From the NCBI GenBank assembly GCA_025786725.1, contig JAHLTZ010000002.1, positions 868,001-932,000 of the forward strand: 64,000 nt of DNA, read 5' to 3'. Under the pieces are notes generated by a model. It was not told the DNA's origin and ran no database searches. It saw nothing but the letters and a program-made list of their open reading frames with translations. This DNA is from Syncephalis fuscata. Lineage: Eukaryota > Zoopagomycota > Zoopagomycetes > Zoopagales > Piptocephalidaceae. A program made the position numbers and the translations under genes. Each line of letters opens with the position of its first letter. Positions within the stretch are counted from its first letter, which is position 1. This document shows, one piece after another, positions 14,401 through 25,313 of the stretch.

Positions 14401-15811
14401 CCTGTCATTTTTATTGTCAAGTGAATTAACAGAGGACCGACATTATAACAGTTAAACTGATATCTTATTAGTACAATATCTGATATTAAATACTACAAAT
14501 TTACACATAATATAAACTACATATTTATAGTTGAAAATGGTGCTAATACTACTTTACATTTACTTTAGTTGTATATGCTTTTATGAAACAAATGACCGAC
14601 ATAAATGATTCTGAGTACGCATTTCGATCTAATAGATAATATTTCTTTTCTCTGTTTAATAACTTACAACATATGGAATCATTGTTATGATATGTAACTA
14701 TATTAATCTTATTTTAACCTATAATGCCCTCATGAGTAGCTATTTGTTGACAATATATCCACTATTGTCTATTTCTTGTCGGTTGTTCACCCTCGCCTCA
14801 AATACTACCCTTATACAATTCAAAGCATAACAGCATGTGTGTATTTTGCAGTTTTATTAAATGCTATGTACAATGCTATTGCTTTAATGCGTTACTTTCG
14901 TTTAGCGCTATTGCTCTAGCTGCATCATCAACAGTTGGGTCGTTGATAAACTCAGTCTAACATTGTATGACAATAATAGTTTGCTATAAGCTAAACCAGT
15001 AAGCCTTGAGCTGTTAATTGTTTTCCATTGGTTTCTGCTTTGCTTGTTCTTTACATTCATCTTGCTTAACTTGTCAGAAGTGGTTTCAGAAATGTGGACA
15101 GCACTTAGGTTTTGGATGATTACCGGTTAGTATACATCCACAGCCATTATGCACTCGAATTGCTGGTAATTGGCCAGAGCTTTTTATTGTGTCTAGTCTA
15201 GTGTCTACATATTGTATTGCATATAATTTATGTAATGCAATTTAGTCTACAGCTGAAAAACTGATAAAAGTGATTTGTTGGATGTTCCATTACTCAAAAT
15301 GCCGTGATGCATCACCCTACAAATAGTACTTATTGTATAGTCGATTTCAAATAATTAGGATTAGCCGCCATGTGAATGATGGTAGTTGCACAACATATAG
15401 CATGATATGCTTGAATGTGATGGATTTGTGAATTCGAAACAACGATTACCCCATAGCAATGGGCATAGTGTCAAATGGAATGCATACATGTACTAATTAA
15501 TGCACTTTCTGATTTAAAAATTACAATTGATTTATATATAGCAGTAAAAACTTGTATAAAGTATCAGTTTGATACATTAAACTTGTTTTTTGCATCAACA
15601 TTGTGTGTTATTTTGTATGTATGCAGATATTGAAAGCCAAAGCAGTGGAAGTGACAGCAAAGGCATTATTGCCCCATTTACAAAGCTAAACAATACATTT
15701 GTTTTACGAAATAGTTAAATCGTGTAACAAAAATACAGACTAATATGTTTATTTCTATCACACATGTGCTGGCTTGTTAGCGTCGTCCCATTATTCGTGC
15801 GAGTGACTAGC

Positions 15812-15894
15812 AGGTTGGAGTATAGACTGTTCAGGTTAAAATTGAGACTGGTCAGGTTGAAGTAAAAACCAGGCAGGTCAAAATCAAAACTGGG
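15812..15894. repeat. 21-bp degenerate minisatellite, four units
   Basis: Four units of 20-21 bp, each starting AGGT(T/C) and ending in ACTGGTC-like sequence. On the minus strand it stays open as a 7-residue repeat (pattern xxFxFNL) within a 61-codon frame at 15715-15900. I do not call that frame a gene because nothing else supports it. Confidence 0.6.
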
Positions 15895-16030
15895 AGGCAT
15901 AGTATTATACCCTGAATCTATTGGTACATGTGCATCTCAAACCACTATTTGGATTGTTTTATTGGTTCATATTACACATCAATGGTACATCTCGTATACT
16001 ACAGTATACTAGCATCTCAACATAGCCATA

Positions 16031-16040
16031 AGTATAAATA
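16031..16040 (+). promoter_or_regulatory. TATA box of the small secreted peptide gene
   Basis: GTATAAATAG lies about 140 bp upstream of the ATG at 16178, followed by an A/C-rich leader without ATG, a typical layout for a strongly expressed short gene. Confidence 0.5.
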
Positions 16041-16177
16041 GTTCACAAAATATACACAACTAACTGCAATATTATCATCACATTTTACTTCTTACTAAAC
16101 ACACACTATTATACACTCTATACCAACCACACTCTACTATTTCTTTTATTTGTTTGTCTCAACAAGTCAATATCACC

Positions 16178-16393
16178 ATGAAGCTTTCTATTGCCGTCGT
16201 TTGCACCATTGTCGTAGCTCTTGTGGCCAGTACAGCCATGGTGGATGCTAAACCAGACTTAGTTCGTCGTGGTGCTCAAGAATGCGAGGACTGTGTGCAC
16301 ATATGCGCGAGCGCTAAGGACAGATACGGCAACAGGAACAGTGCAGATTGGTGCAGATCTGAAAGGGGTAATTGCGCGATCCCATGTCGATAA
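16178..16393 (+). CDS. Small secreted cysteine-rich peptide (six Cys)
   Basis: 71 codons, intronless. Residues 1 to about 24 form a clear signal peptide (MKLSIAVVCTIVVALVAS). A dibasic site (LVRR, residues 28-31) suggests Kex2-type cleavage, releasing a peptide of about 40 residues with six cysteines at 36, 39, 43, 59, 66 and 70 (pattern CxxCxxxC...C...C...C), compatible with three disulfides. Charge is mixed and net basic. The start is the ATG following ATCACC; only a TTG lies upstream in frame. It sits between copies 1 and 2 of the dispersed repeat. No family was recognised. The form resembles fungal small secreted proteins, antimicrobial-type peptides or pheromone-like peptides, and no activity can be assigned. 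Confidence 0.65.
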   Translation: MKLSIAVVCTIVVALVASTAMVDAKPDLVRRGAQECEDCVHICASAKDRYGNRNSADWCRSERGNCAIPCR

Positions 16394-16767
16394 TCGATGG
16401 TTTCAAGACATCAGCATTGGTAGTGCAACCAAATCACTATTCCAATACACTTTAGGTATATATTCGGTGAAATGCAAATTATTGACAACTACGCCGATCA
16501 GTCTATTTATATATCAAGTTTTGGCCAATGCTTTGGCTTATTTAGTCTTTAACCAATGGAAGCATTATTTTATCAGCAAGTTCGCACCTAGTTGTTCCTA
16601 TTCAACTGTGCAAACTTGTAATAATAAACCTATGGTTCCATCCTAACTATATACAATCAAATTACTATATATATAATCATGTTCTATTTGCATCCAATAA
16701 TGAAATGATATTATGCTGGTATTGATATAAGGACAATTGTTGATTTTAACAATCTAGCACTAAGCTA

Positions 16768-17290
16768 TGACTACTAACAACTTAATGGCTACCATCTTGT
16801 TTACGCTTATTTCTATCACCTAAGCGTTAGTAATTACTAATTAATTGCTTGCCTTAGTATAACATGAACCTGATGCTATTATAAAATAGTCAATAAATGA
16901 TTCTCCTTTTAATTATCAATTACCCCAGTTAAGCTTTTAATAGCCGAATAGCATTTTTAATTAAAGTAGATAAAATAACATATAACCAAATATATAGATA
17001 TGTTTATTATAATTCCAATAAAGCTAGTTGTTTATAGTAAATACCATTGTTAATGGAACTTGAGCCTTGTTCATATGACTGATCATGTGCCAGTAAATAC
17101 TTGTTATTTACTGGTTATGTCTTTGGATAGCTGTTTGTTTATGCTTGTTAGTACTAGTATTTAGTATATTGCTGTTGTGACTATTCACATGTTACATCGG
17201 CATGTTGTTCGATTACATGATGGATGTCATGGATCATCGTATAGTAGATGATTACATGATCATAATACCGTAATTTGATACTACAACGAT
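16768..17290 (+). repeat. Dispersed ~520-bp repeat, copy 2
   Basis: Direct copy of 13881-14400, more diverged in the first ~90 bp. It contains an intact inverted repeat at 17090-17114: CCAGTAAATA, 5-nt loop, TATTTACTGG (10 perfect pairs). It lies 3' of the Cys-rich peptide gene and 3' of the oppositely oriented SOD-like gene. Confidence 0.9.
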
Positions 17291-17528
17291 ATTAGACATG
17301 AAGATTTATAATTATGTATATTACAATGTAATATATAGATAGAGAGCGCGTATTATTACACACTATACATATAGTGCAATGTAATAACATTCTACACACA
17401 TATATATGTTACATTAACATTAACAAAATTCGATTGTGCATAAAATTTAAAATATTTTACTACATACATTTATTCAAACAGCACAAGTAATGCGTCATTG
17501 ATACACTCCTGCACTTTCCATGGCGCTT

Positions 17529-18113
17529 TTATTTCTTCTGGAACTTCGTTTGAGCGTCAATCTGGATTTTTTCAATATTACCGCAGGCAATACGAGCACC
17601 AGATGGATCGTAAATGACGAGTGAACGACCAAGAACACTATGTTCGCCATCGCTTAGAGCAATGGTGGGATCTAGATAGGCTATGTTTTCAAACTGCACC
17701 TTTTCAGTGCTCGCAAACTTAATTTTGCCAAATTTGCCACTCATATCGCCTAGCTCACACTTGTTCAGCGTTTCCTTTGTGCACTGGGCTCCTTTCATCT
17801 TGTATGGGTCAAAATGCCCCCCTGTGGCAGCGCAGTCGCCATTCGCTGGTACCGGATTCTCGTGGACATAATAGGTGTATTCACCACATTTAGGAATTTT
17901 GCCGCCCATCGAACCATAAAAGGCTACACCCGCACCCGACTTCCATGGCCTAATGAAAAAGAAAGCTTCAAATTCATTTGCCTTAGCGCTAACATAGGCA
18001 TGCTGGAATGGAGTCATGTCCTCGGTTGTTTCGGCTGGGAGAGCTGTCACGGTCAAGCTGGTGAAAGCAAGTGCAAGCATGCAAGCGTGGAATACATTCT
18101 TGAGGCCCATCAT
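17529..18113 (-). CDS. Secreted Cu/Zn-superoxide-dismutase-like protein lacking two copper ligands
   Basis: 194 aa, intronless, signal peptide at residues 1-26 (VFHACMLALAFTSLTVTALP). The SOD_Cu fold is shown by VHENPVPANGDC, GGHFDP and GRSLV...GARIACG, and is closest in style to fungal secreted Cu-only SODs. Against the human SOD1 scheme: His46 is Tyr82 (YYVHE instead of HxH), His48 is His84, His63 is His100, His120 is Tyr168 (LVIYD instead of LVVH). Arg143 is kept (Arg174), as are the disulfide cysteines (94, 177). The zinc histidines are absent. With only two copper ligands left, catalysis is doubtful; metal binding or a structural or surface role is possible. The MMGLKN start is preferred because it places the signal peptide at the N terminus; an ATG 14 codons upstream also exists. 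Confidence 0.85.
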   Translation of the reverse strand: MMGLKNVFHACMLALAFTSLTVTALPAETTEDMTPFQHAYVSAKANEFEAFFFIRPWKSGAGVAFYGSMGGKIPKCGEYTYYVHENPVPANGDCAATGGHFDPYKMKGAQCTKETLNKCELGDMSGKFGKIKFASTEKVQFENIAYLDPTIALSDGEHSVLGRSLVIYDPSGARIACGNIEKIQIDAQTKFQKK

Positions 18114-18155
18114 TTTAAATATGCGTGTTGACTGGAAATAGACAGAGGCTATCAA

Positions 18156-20327
18156 TGGAAAATGCAGACAATGGAATATGCAAAATGCTAAAATGTGTTG
18201 CTGTAGAAGCTAGGAGTGCAGATGAAAGGATACTGCGCTAACATCACCGCTAACAAGACCGGATATTTAAGTAAAGTGACGTAGTACACACACGTCACGC
18301 ATGAACAAAGAAATATCGTGTTTATTTTATGTGCTGCTAAGGCCTGGCTTTATTATCTTTGTTTATTTAAAAATAGAATGCACAGCTCATTGTTCAAAAT
18401 TTGTGCATGTCATTTATCACACTAATTTGGTAGAACAATCAACTTACTGAGTAAATCATTGGCTTTCTATTTTCCATTGATAACTAAAGCTGATAATGTT
18501 ACAAAATCATACACTGTTGTAGCAATGCGATAACAGTCAACGAGCTAGCACGTTTGCCTAACTGAAACAGAAAATATATTATAAATAAAATAACAGCGTA
18601 GATTAGAGTGTTGAGGGAGTAAAAATGATAGTATTTAATTAATAATAATGTCAAAGTACTTGTATATTGTAACGACTAGCAACTTAATGGCCACCGCCTT
18701 GTTTATATTTCTATCATTTAATCGTTAGTGACTACTGATTAATTGCTTGCCTTAGTATAACATGAACCTGATGCTATTATAAAATAGTCAATAACTGATT
18801 CTCCTTTTAATTATCAATTACCCCAGTTAAGCTTTTAATAGCCGAATAGCATTTTTAATTAAAGTAGATAAAATAACATATAACCAAATATATAGATATG
18901 TTTATTATAATTCCAATAAAGCTAGTTGTTTATAGTAAATACCATTGTTAATGGAACTTGAGCCTTGTTCATATGACTGATCATGTGCCAGTAAATACTT
19001 GTTATTTACTGGTTATGTCTTTGGATAGCTGTTTGTTTATGATTGTTAGTACTAGTATTTAGTATATTGCTGTTGTGACTATTCACATGTTACCATCGGC
19101 ATGTTGTTCGATTACATGATGGATGTCATGCATCATCGTATAGTAGATGATTACATAGTCATAATACTGTAATTTGGTACTGTAACAACATTTATTCATT
19201 TAACGGCAATAAAGTGTTTGTAAAATTTTGTCATTCCAGAATTTGCCGATATTTATTAATAAAGAAAATTCAATAATTTTTTTATATTTTATTATGTTCG
19301 CTAAGCACTGCATCATCAAGTATAATAAGTAGCATCTTTTTGCAGTTTTCAGTTTATTAAATATAACTATTTTTATTATCGACGTTAGACTGGGCAATTA
19401 AATTGATATGTGCAATTAATGGGCATAGAAATTAAAGGTATACGTCACCTTTATATTCCTAGTACACGAATGGCATCCTATAATATAAATACGCCTATAA
19501 TTGTCTATTTTAAATTAGCTTATGCATAAATCTGTCTTTAAACGTATCGTGTAACTGTATTTCTATTGTTATGGATTGCAGTTGCATGATTAATCTACGC
19601 AGTAATATATTTTATTGCTACTAATACTTTATTATTGTGATAGACTTGAATTGGGCTATTATAATATTACTTTTGCAATAAACACTGCTATGGTAAACTT
19701 GATACTTGTGCTACACCATTGAAATACTAAATAGTATATGCACTGCACTCTTAATACTTTGACCATATATTTAATACATTAGTGGCATATGAAATAAACA
19801 AATTGTTTAAAAAACTTTCTGACAAAATGTATGACACAAAAATATTGGTTCTTGAAATAAATGTTTGCGTGGCATTTATTTTTGCACTGTCAGTAAAATC
19901 ATCATTGCATTGACTGTGGTCGCTGATTGGCCCATATATCCTTTGTTAGTGCATAGCCAATAGCAATGGCCGACCATTGTGAGCCTAACGCAAGCTATGT
20001 TAATTGCAAAGGTTGCTATCAAAATTGCACCATTAGTATCTTTTCTAATGGAAAACTGAATATTACATTTGTGACTAATTTAGATATACATATAGGCTGT
20101 TTGTGTTTCACTGATTGGACATGATGATAATTGCATATGATGTCAGACAAAGAAGTTGGCATTGCGTTGAAAATCACCTATTTGTTGCATGTGCAACCAT
20201 TAAACCTGTATGTAATGCTAAAATTCAAAGGTCTTCACTGTTAAATACACAGCCGCATGGTAGTTCGTCAACAGTTCACGCTTCGCCTTTCTTTGTCTAT
20301 ATTCGCCACTATTTTGCTCTATTGACC
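18156..20327. other. AT-rich spacer with third repeat copy
   Basis: Between the SOD-like gene and the seven-TM gene. A TATTTAAG element near 18265 may belong to the SOD-like promoter (minus strand). The third repeat copy occupies 18673-19191. The remainder is AT-rich without a convincing gene. Confidence 0.5.
18673..19191 (+). repeat. Dispersed ~520-bp repeat, copy 3
   Basis: Direct copy, closest to copy 1 at its 5' end and to copy 2 in the centre, where it keeps the same CCAGTAAATA/TATTTACTGG hairpin arms. Spacing between copy starts is about 2.9 and 1.9 kb. Confidence 0.9.
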
Positions 20328-22345
20328 ATGTACGCATTTTCGTTAAAATGTACTTGTTTATTAGTCTTTTGGACACTTTTTTGCGCCAATATTGGCAAAG
20401 CAAAGCTTATAGCAAATTTGTACAACAATGCTACAACTGTAGAGTTTCCGACACTCAACTACTTTCTCTATCGGCAGCCCCACTATTTTTACAATGGCGT
20501 AGCTATTGAATGGATGTTTAAAGAAAATAGCACAAACTGTAACTTTGCAACTACCAATAGGATGAAGTCGTCTTTACCCAGCATAAGCGACATCAAAGCA
20601 CGCAATATAACGCTAGCTATTGCCGTAAGAATCGGCATTGCTAATCATTTTGGCTGCCAAACAATTGCCCAGGTAAGTGGTGTACCATCTAATCTTCATC
20701 TATCTATATCTATGCATACCAACATTTGGATAGCTTGGTGCGGCGGTGGAAGCAACGTCAAACGAACTGATACAAGCTGGATATCCGTCGTTTAAGCTTA
20801 TTATAATCAGCTCTGCTAGTAATCATACTACAGATTGGGGCCCCGACACTATGGAATATTATACGAAAAATCCATCAATCATATCTGACGGTCCACCTCC
20901 AATCCCCGTCACGCTGCTAGATCATATTCGAAGTCTAGACTTGGATAATTCCTTACGAATGGCACCTACCTTTGGGTTTACAGCTGAACCAGGTAGGCAA
21001 TAGCAAACAGGCCATTAAAATTATAGTAATACAACATTAAACTTAAGAACCTGGGCCATGGAACAAGGTATTTCTTTCAGTTGAATATATTTCTCGTCAG
21101 TGGATGTACTTTATCATTGTAGGTTAAGCCGGTGATTCAATAAAAATTAACTAAAATTATTTCACCACCTTTAGATCTCAATATCAATAATATACGCATA
21201 TGCTCGTTTACTGCGACTACTACTACTTCGCCGACTAAAGAAAGATATTAGAATAGTTGTATTTTGCATAACATTCGTATACTGTATTAGTAAGTAGTAC
21301 ACTGACTATATCCCAGTGCTTGATTATTAATCAAGAATCCCTCAGCATTGTTATATGTCATCATCATACCATTTAATAATTTTACAGGCAAGTTTCTCGA
21401 TATACTCAACGATACATTATCCAAAGTCCCTTTTGATTTTGTTCTACTATACTGGTATGATATAAGCAGTCGTATTTAACACATACTAATGTTTCCATCA
21501 ATTTACTTAAGGTCTTATGTTGTCAAACCTTTATTTGCACATTGGGTCATTATAGGTTTTCGAACAATCGTCGTACTTGATTTGTTTTCAAACGTTATAT
21601 CTTTTATGCTTCGCCTTCTTGCGCTTTATCAAATGTTTCTAATTGATCCAAAGTACAGCATTGATGTATCTTTAAATCATATCGAAAATCCAAGCAATTA
21701 CATTGACACAACTATATTTGGCGGGCTTTGTAAGTAACAGTAGCATATCATATAATATTGAACACTAAAAAGGCACCAATGTATAGCATTATGGTTTGGA
21801 TGGAGTATTTATCGAATGCGAAAAGATGAAGTAATTCAAAAACAATTTATTAAGGTAATTACGACCAAACTTATTTACTTTTATCGTGGATATTAATATA
21901 GCTACTTCAGTTTACAACCTTTACAATGCTGGCTTTCTTCACATTTCTGTTATCTGAAATAGAGAAAACACAACTTATCAACAATCAATATGTCACGGTT
22001 AAGCGATACGCCACTCACCATATCGTCAGCGACACGGTCTATCTTATCCGAGCACTGATGTTTCTATCGTTCTTTGGCATTATCTGGCCGCGGAAGAAAC
22101 CGAAAACAAGGGCGCGTACACGCACTGACGACATGATTAGTCCATCACTGTACAATGACTGGAGCGAGGAGATAGAAAAGGATAAGATTTCATATAATCA
22201 ACAAGACATGTCCGATCGCTTTAGCAAGTTCGATCAGCTTAGCAAATCCGATAAAAGTACGGCAAGAACATCAGTCAAAATCATTTCGGCACAGTTCAGC
22301 CATTTTGATGCACCCAGCGAATTCAATGAATATATGTATCGTTAA
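20328..22345 (+). CDS. Seven-transmembrane protein with secreted PA-like N-terminal domain (paralogue A)
   Basis: Eight exons: 20328-20672, 20734-20992, 21048-21118, 21175-21289, 21388-21454, 21512-21729, 21787-21854 and 21902-22345; 528 aa. It has a signal peptide (CTCLLVFWTLFCANIGKA) and a luminal or extracellular domain of about 200 residues with N-glycosylation sequons and a GCQTIAQ...AGYPSFKLIIIS stretch resembling a protease-associated fold. About seven hydrophobic segments follow, starting at RQWMYFIISISIIYAYA. A charged cytoplasmic tail of about 80 residues holds a repeated Ser/Lys/Asp motif (SDRFSKFD, SKSDKS). The gene at 43453-45362 is a paralogue with identical intron phases. Topology suggests a receptor or sorting protein; the family is not recognised and the ligand unknown. 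The ATG was chosen because it begins the signal peptide. Confidence 0.8.
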
Positions 22346-22437
22346 ATAATTATTAAATAATTGTGTTGAATTATATTATACGGGTCATTTGTATTATTCT
22401 TAACAGTTTATAGCTATTCTGCCTAGCGGCAATTTTA

Positions 22438-24253
22438 TTAGTTGTTGTTATTAGCGTTAAAATAAAAAACCACTGCAAATGGCAACAGCACACTGGTGAT
22501 CAATATCATCAACGGCTCAAATAGCGAATGCTCTTTCGATTTGGGCAATTTAGCCAGATCAGTCAGCATTTTGTTTAATCTATTAACAAATGCCGTAAGT
22601 GTAAATTGGCGGCGTACCCAACCGCGCCCCTGTTCGCCTAAAGCGGTTGATGCTTTTTGAGGCAAAGATGACAAATGGCCGCTGCAAACTCGGCCGAATC
22701 CGCTTTACACAAATAGCCGGTCTTGCCGTCAAGTACAGTCTCAGTGGGGCCGCCATCGGCCACTGCCACTACAGGAAGTCGGGCGTACATCGCTTCAACT
22801 GGTACAATGCCAAAATGTTCACCACTTGGGGTATAAAGCAAACAACGAGCCGTTTCCAACAAATAACTACGTTGAATTTCATCAAAGGATGGAAGAAAGA
22901 CTACTTGGGCATCATTTGGTGTTGCCGCCGTGTGATCCCATACTGTATAGGTTGTTAAATGATAATCTGTACTAGCCAACTCATCTAGTTCTTTAAGATA
23001 CTCGACATTCTCAATAACGCGTTTATCATAACCGCCTAGAATAGAATAGCTGTTAGTATACAATTGATAAATTCAATACACTGTTAATATGGACTGACCA
23101 GCAACAATCAATCGCAGTTGCTTGAATTCCTCTTCAGATACAAGTGCATCATCTCTTAGTTTAGCAAATGCTTGAATAGCGAGTGCAATATTCTTCTTTC
23201 GTTCAAACCGATTTACTGATACAATTGTCGTACGTTCACTAGCCATTATAACGATTAAATTAACTACAAATTAATATTACTAAATAGCATACAAATGCCC
23301 AACTTACGTTTTAAGTGGTGCCAATGTAGTAGCCTCTGGATTAATTGGACGGTCGTAGGCATCTAAACGAATGCCTGGATAAAGTACTTGCGGTTTATGT
23401 GATATCCGAGTAAAGGTTTGTTTGAATACACCGGCCGTAAATTGACTATTAACAGCAATACTATCAGCCATACCTATATATCCACACTATTGTAAGTAGC
23501 AAATAGTTGAATTAATATTAATATATACCCGTTGTCACTTCTTCGAATACATCTACCGGCCAACGATATAGTTTCTTAAGTAATCCACGTCGATTTGATA
23601 AAAGTAAATCAGGAAAATGGCAATAGAAGAATACCTAGTCCATAATATCCATTATAACGTCATTTAACACGAATAAACAATACACACACATATATATATA
23701 TATATATACTACTCATTAATCAACTTACCCGTGCACCAGCATATTTGAGAATAGGAATCCAAGCGGAACTTGATCACAAAATACAACATCTGCCTCTCTT
23801 AATGCACCTATGAGCGTGACCACCATAGCAAGGTAAATACCGCGTAGAATGGCACACAGCACCATAAATCGACCAAAAATACTACGCGGTAAAAAGTCGC
23901 CATAAACGTTTACTTCAAGCGTGCCTAAATAACAGCATTCAACATAAATACCAGCTACATTCTTGGTATTCATAACTAGCTAATTACTTACCGTCGCGTG
24001 TCTCTTCAAAACAGTGCGTAACGTCATGATGACTCGTATAGATGGTGACTGTATGGCCAATCGCTTGTAAGCCTACAGCGGCATCGACGACTAGCCGTTC
24101 TGCACCGCCTAAATAGTCGTCATCGCGCACCCACCACCGTAACTATATGTAAGCACATGCGTATTACTACGTCCCATTTCTTACCAATACCAAGATCGGA
24201 TGAAGGATTAGAACGCGCAAAGGAGCGGGATTGGTTGTTTGACTATTCTTCAT
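22438..24253 (-). CDS. ALG2: Alpha-1,3/1,6-mannosyltransferase Alg2 (three apparent 1-base deletions)
   Basis: Adds the second and third mannoses to Man1GlcNAc2-PP-dolichol on the cytosolic ER face. Minus-strand exons: 24185-24253, 23992-24108, 23729-23924, 23529-23634, 23308-23473, 23099-23238 and 22438-23035; about 464 aa. Recognised from GGAERLVVDAAVGLQ, TIYTSHHD, CFEETRDGTLEVNVYGDFLPR, FFYCHFPDLLLS, GGYDKRVIENVEYL, the GT4 signature GEHFGIVPVEAMYA, and GGPTETVLDGKTGYLC. The C-terminal membrane segment (LMILITSVLLPFAVVFYF) is family-typical. Frame is lost by exactly one base at three points: 24198-24199 (HPDLGIG), 23765-23766 (QVPAWIPIL) and 22664-22666 (CHLLPQKAS). Each is repaired by lengthening a CC or TTT run. 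An essential gene broken three ways while otherwise conserved argues for assembly error, not a pseudogene. Confidence 0.9.
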
Positions 24254-25313
24254 TGGATAGTTAGTAGTATAAAGATCATTAATAAGAATAATACTAATAA
24301 GTATGGCTATATGCCTATTATGTAGAATAAAACATTTGTAATGTGCACACATTTATTATAGATCAATGATGGTAACCTAGTCCATGCCCATATGTTTCCA
24401 ATTACACGTGGATCTATTGTTTCAAATAGACAACATAGAGACAAATATAATCTTGTATTCAATATCAATCCACGAAAATTTTAATTTCTGTCTTCTTGTT
24501 ATGAACGTGTACTCAATCCTATGCACACACAAAACTTGATGGCGTACACATGCATACATGTACAGAAAAGAAAACTTGTAGCTGCGTGTCAATGGGAACC
24601 TCGTATGTAAACTACGACGGTTGAGTAGATGAATGAATGAATGATAGATGTGTGCGTGTATGTATGTGTGAGCGATTGATGAATGATAAGGATTGATGGA
24701 TTGAATAAATGAATATGTAAATGAATGTACGAGTGAACAAGTAAATATTCAGTCAAATGATAATAATCGATGTTATTTATGAAATAGTGTGATGACGACA
24801 ACGACGCTCACTTCTACCATTAAACAGCATATGCCTTATCTCGTGTATACAGATAAACCCCCAGCGCACCAGTCGAACCATCAAGGCGGGCTTCGTGAAG
24901 CTATAGAAAGAGACGAGAGGCATGTTGTAAAACGATAGAATACATGAATGCAGAATGTGTGTGTGTGTGTGTGTGTGATGGAAATAGAAGAGAAACCAGG
25001 AGAGAGAGATGAATGAACAAATACATAACTGTTAATAATTAGTTATGTAATAGTAAAATTAGAATAGTAGCAATAATGTTAATGATCGTGGCAAATGAAA
25101 ATAAAGAAAAAATATAACGATGGTGATAATGACAGCGTGTAATATACGTAATGAAATCTATGCCTATAATACTATGTGAATACATCATCTAGACAATGAT
25201 ATAAATATAATTGACTAGTGAATACACAAGTATATAGAGAGATTTACACGCATATTATACACGTTCTATTATTCTCCTATGGCCACGTCATTCGTTCATT
25301 GTATCTATTCTTT
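24254..25313. other. Spacer with GT repeat; possible short terminal exon
   Basis: It contains an ATGAATGA-like repetitive patch (about 24630-24740) and a GT run at 24957-24977. At 24820-24900 the minus strand has an acceptor-like TTTCTATAG followed by 26 open codons (LHEARLDGSTGALGVYLYTR) and TAA. It could be a terminal exon of an unrecognised gene or chance. Nothing else coding was seen. Confidence 0.35.

Larger units (their letters stand above)
12900..16177. other. AT-rich gene-poor stretch
   Basis: About 3.2 kb with no convincing coding sequence. It carries the first copy of the dispersed ~520-bp repeat (13881-14400), a short degenerate 21-bp minisatellite (15812-15894) and the promoter of the small secreted peptide gene at its right end. 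The rest is AT-rich sequence without recognisable signals. Confidence 0.5.

Noticed and set aside
15715-15900. 61-codon minus-strand frame with a 7-residue repeat
   Set aside because: It is the translation of a 21-bp minisatellite and has no signal peptide, TATA context or downstream support.
22438-24253. ALG2 as a pseudogene
   Set aside because: All splice sites, the catalytic blocks and the C-terminal membrane segment are intact and the gene is essential in fungi; only single bases are missing.
24860-24900. tRNA gene suggested by GGTTCGA on the minus strand
   Set aside because: No acceptor stem, D-arm or anticodon arm pairs around it.
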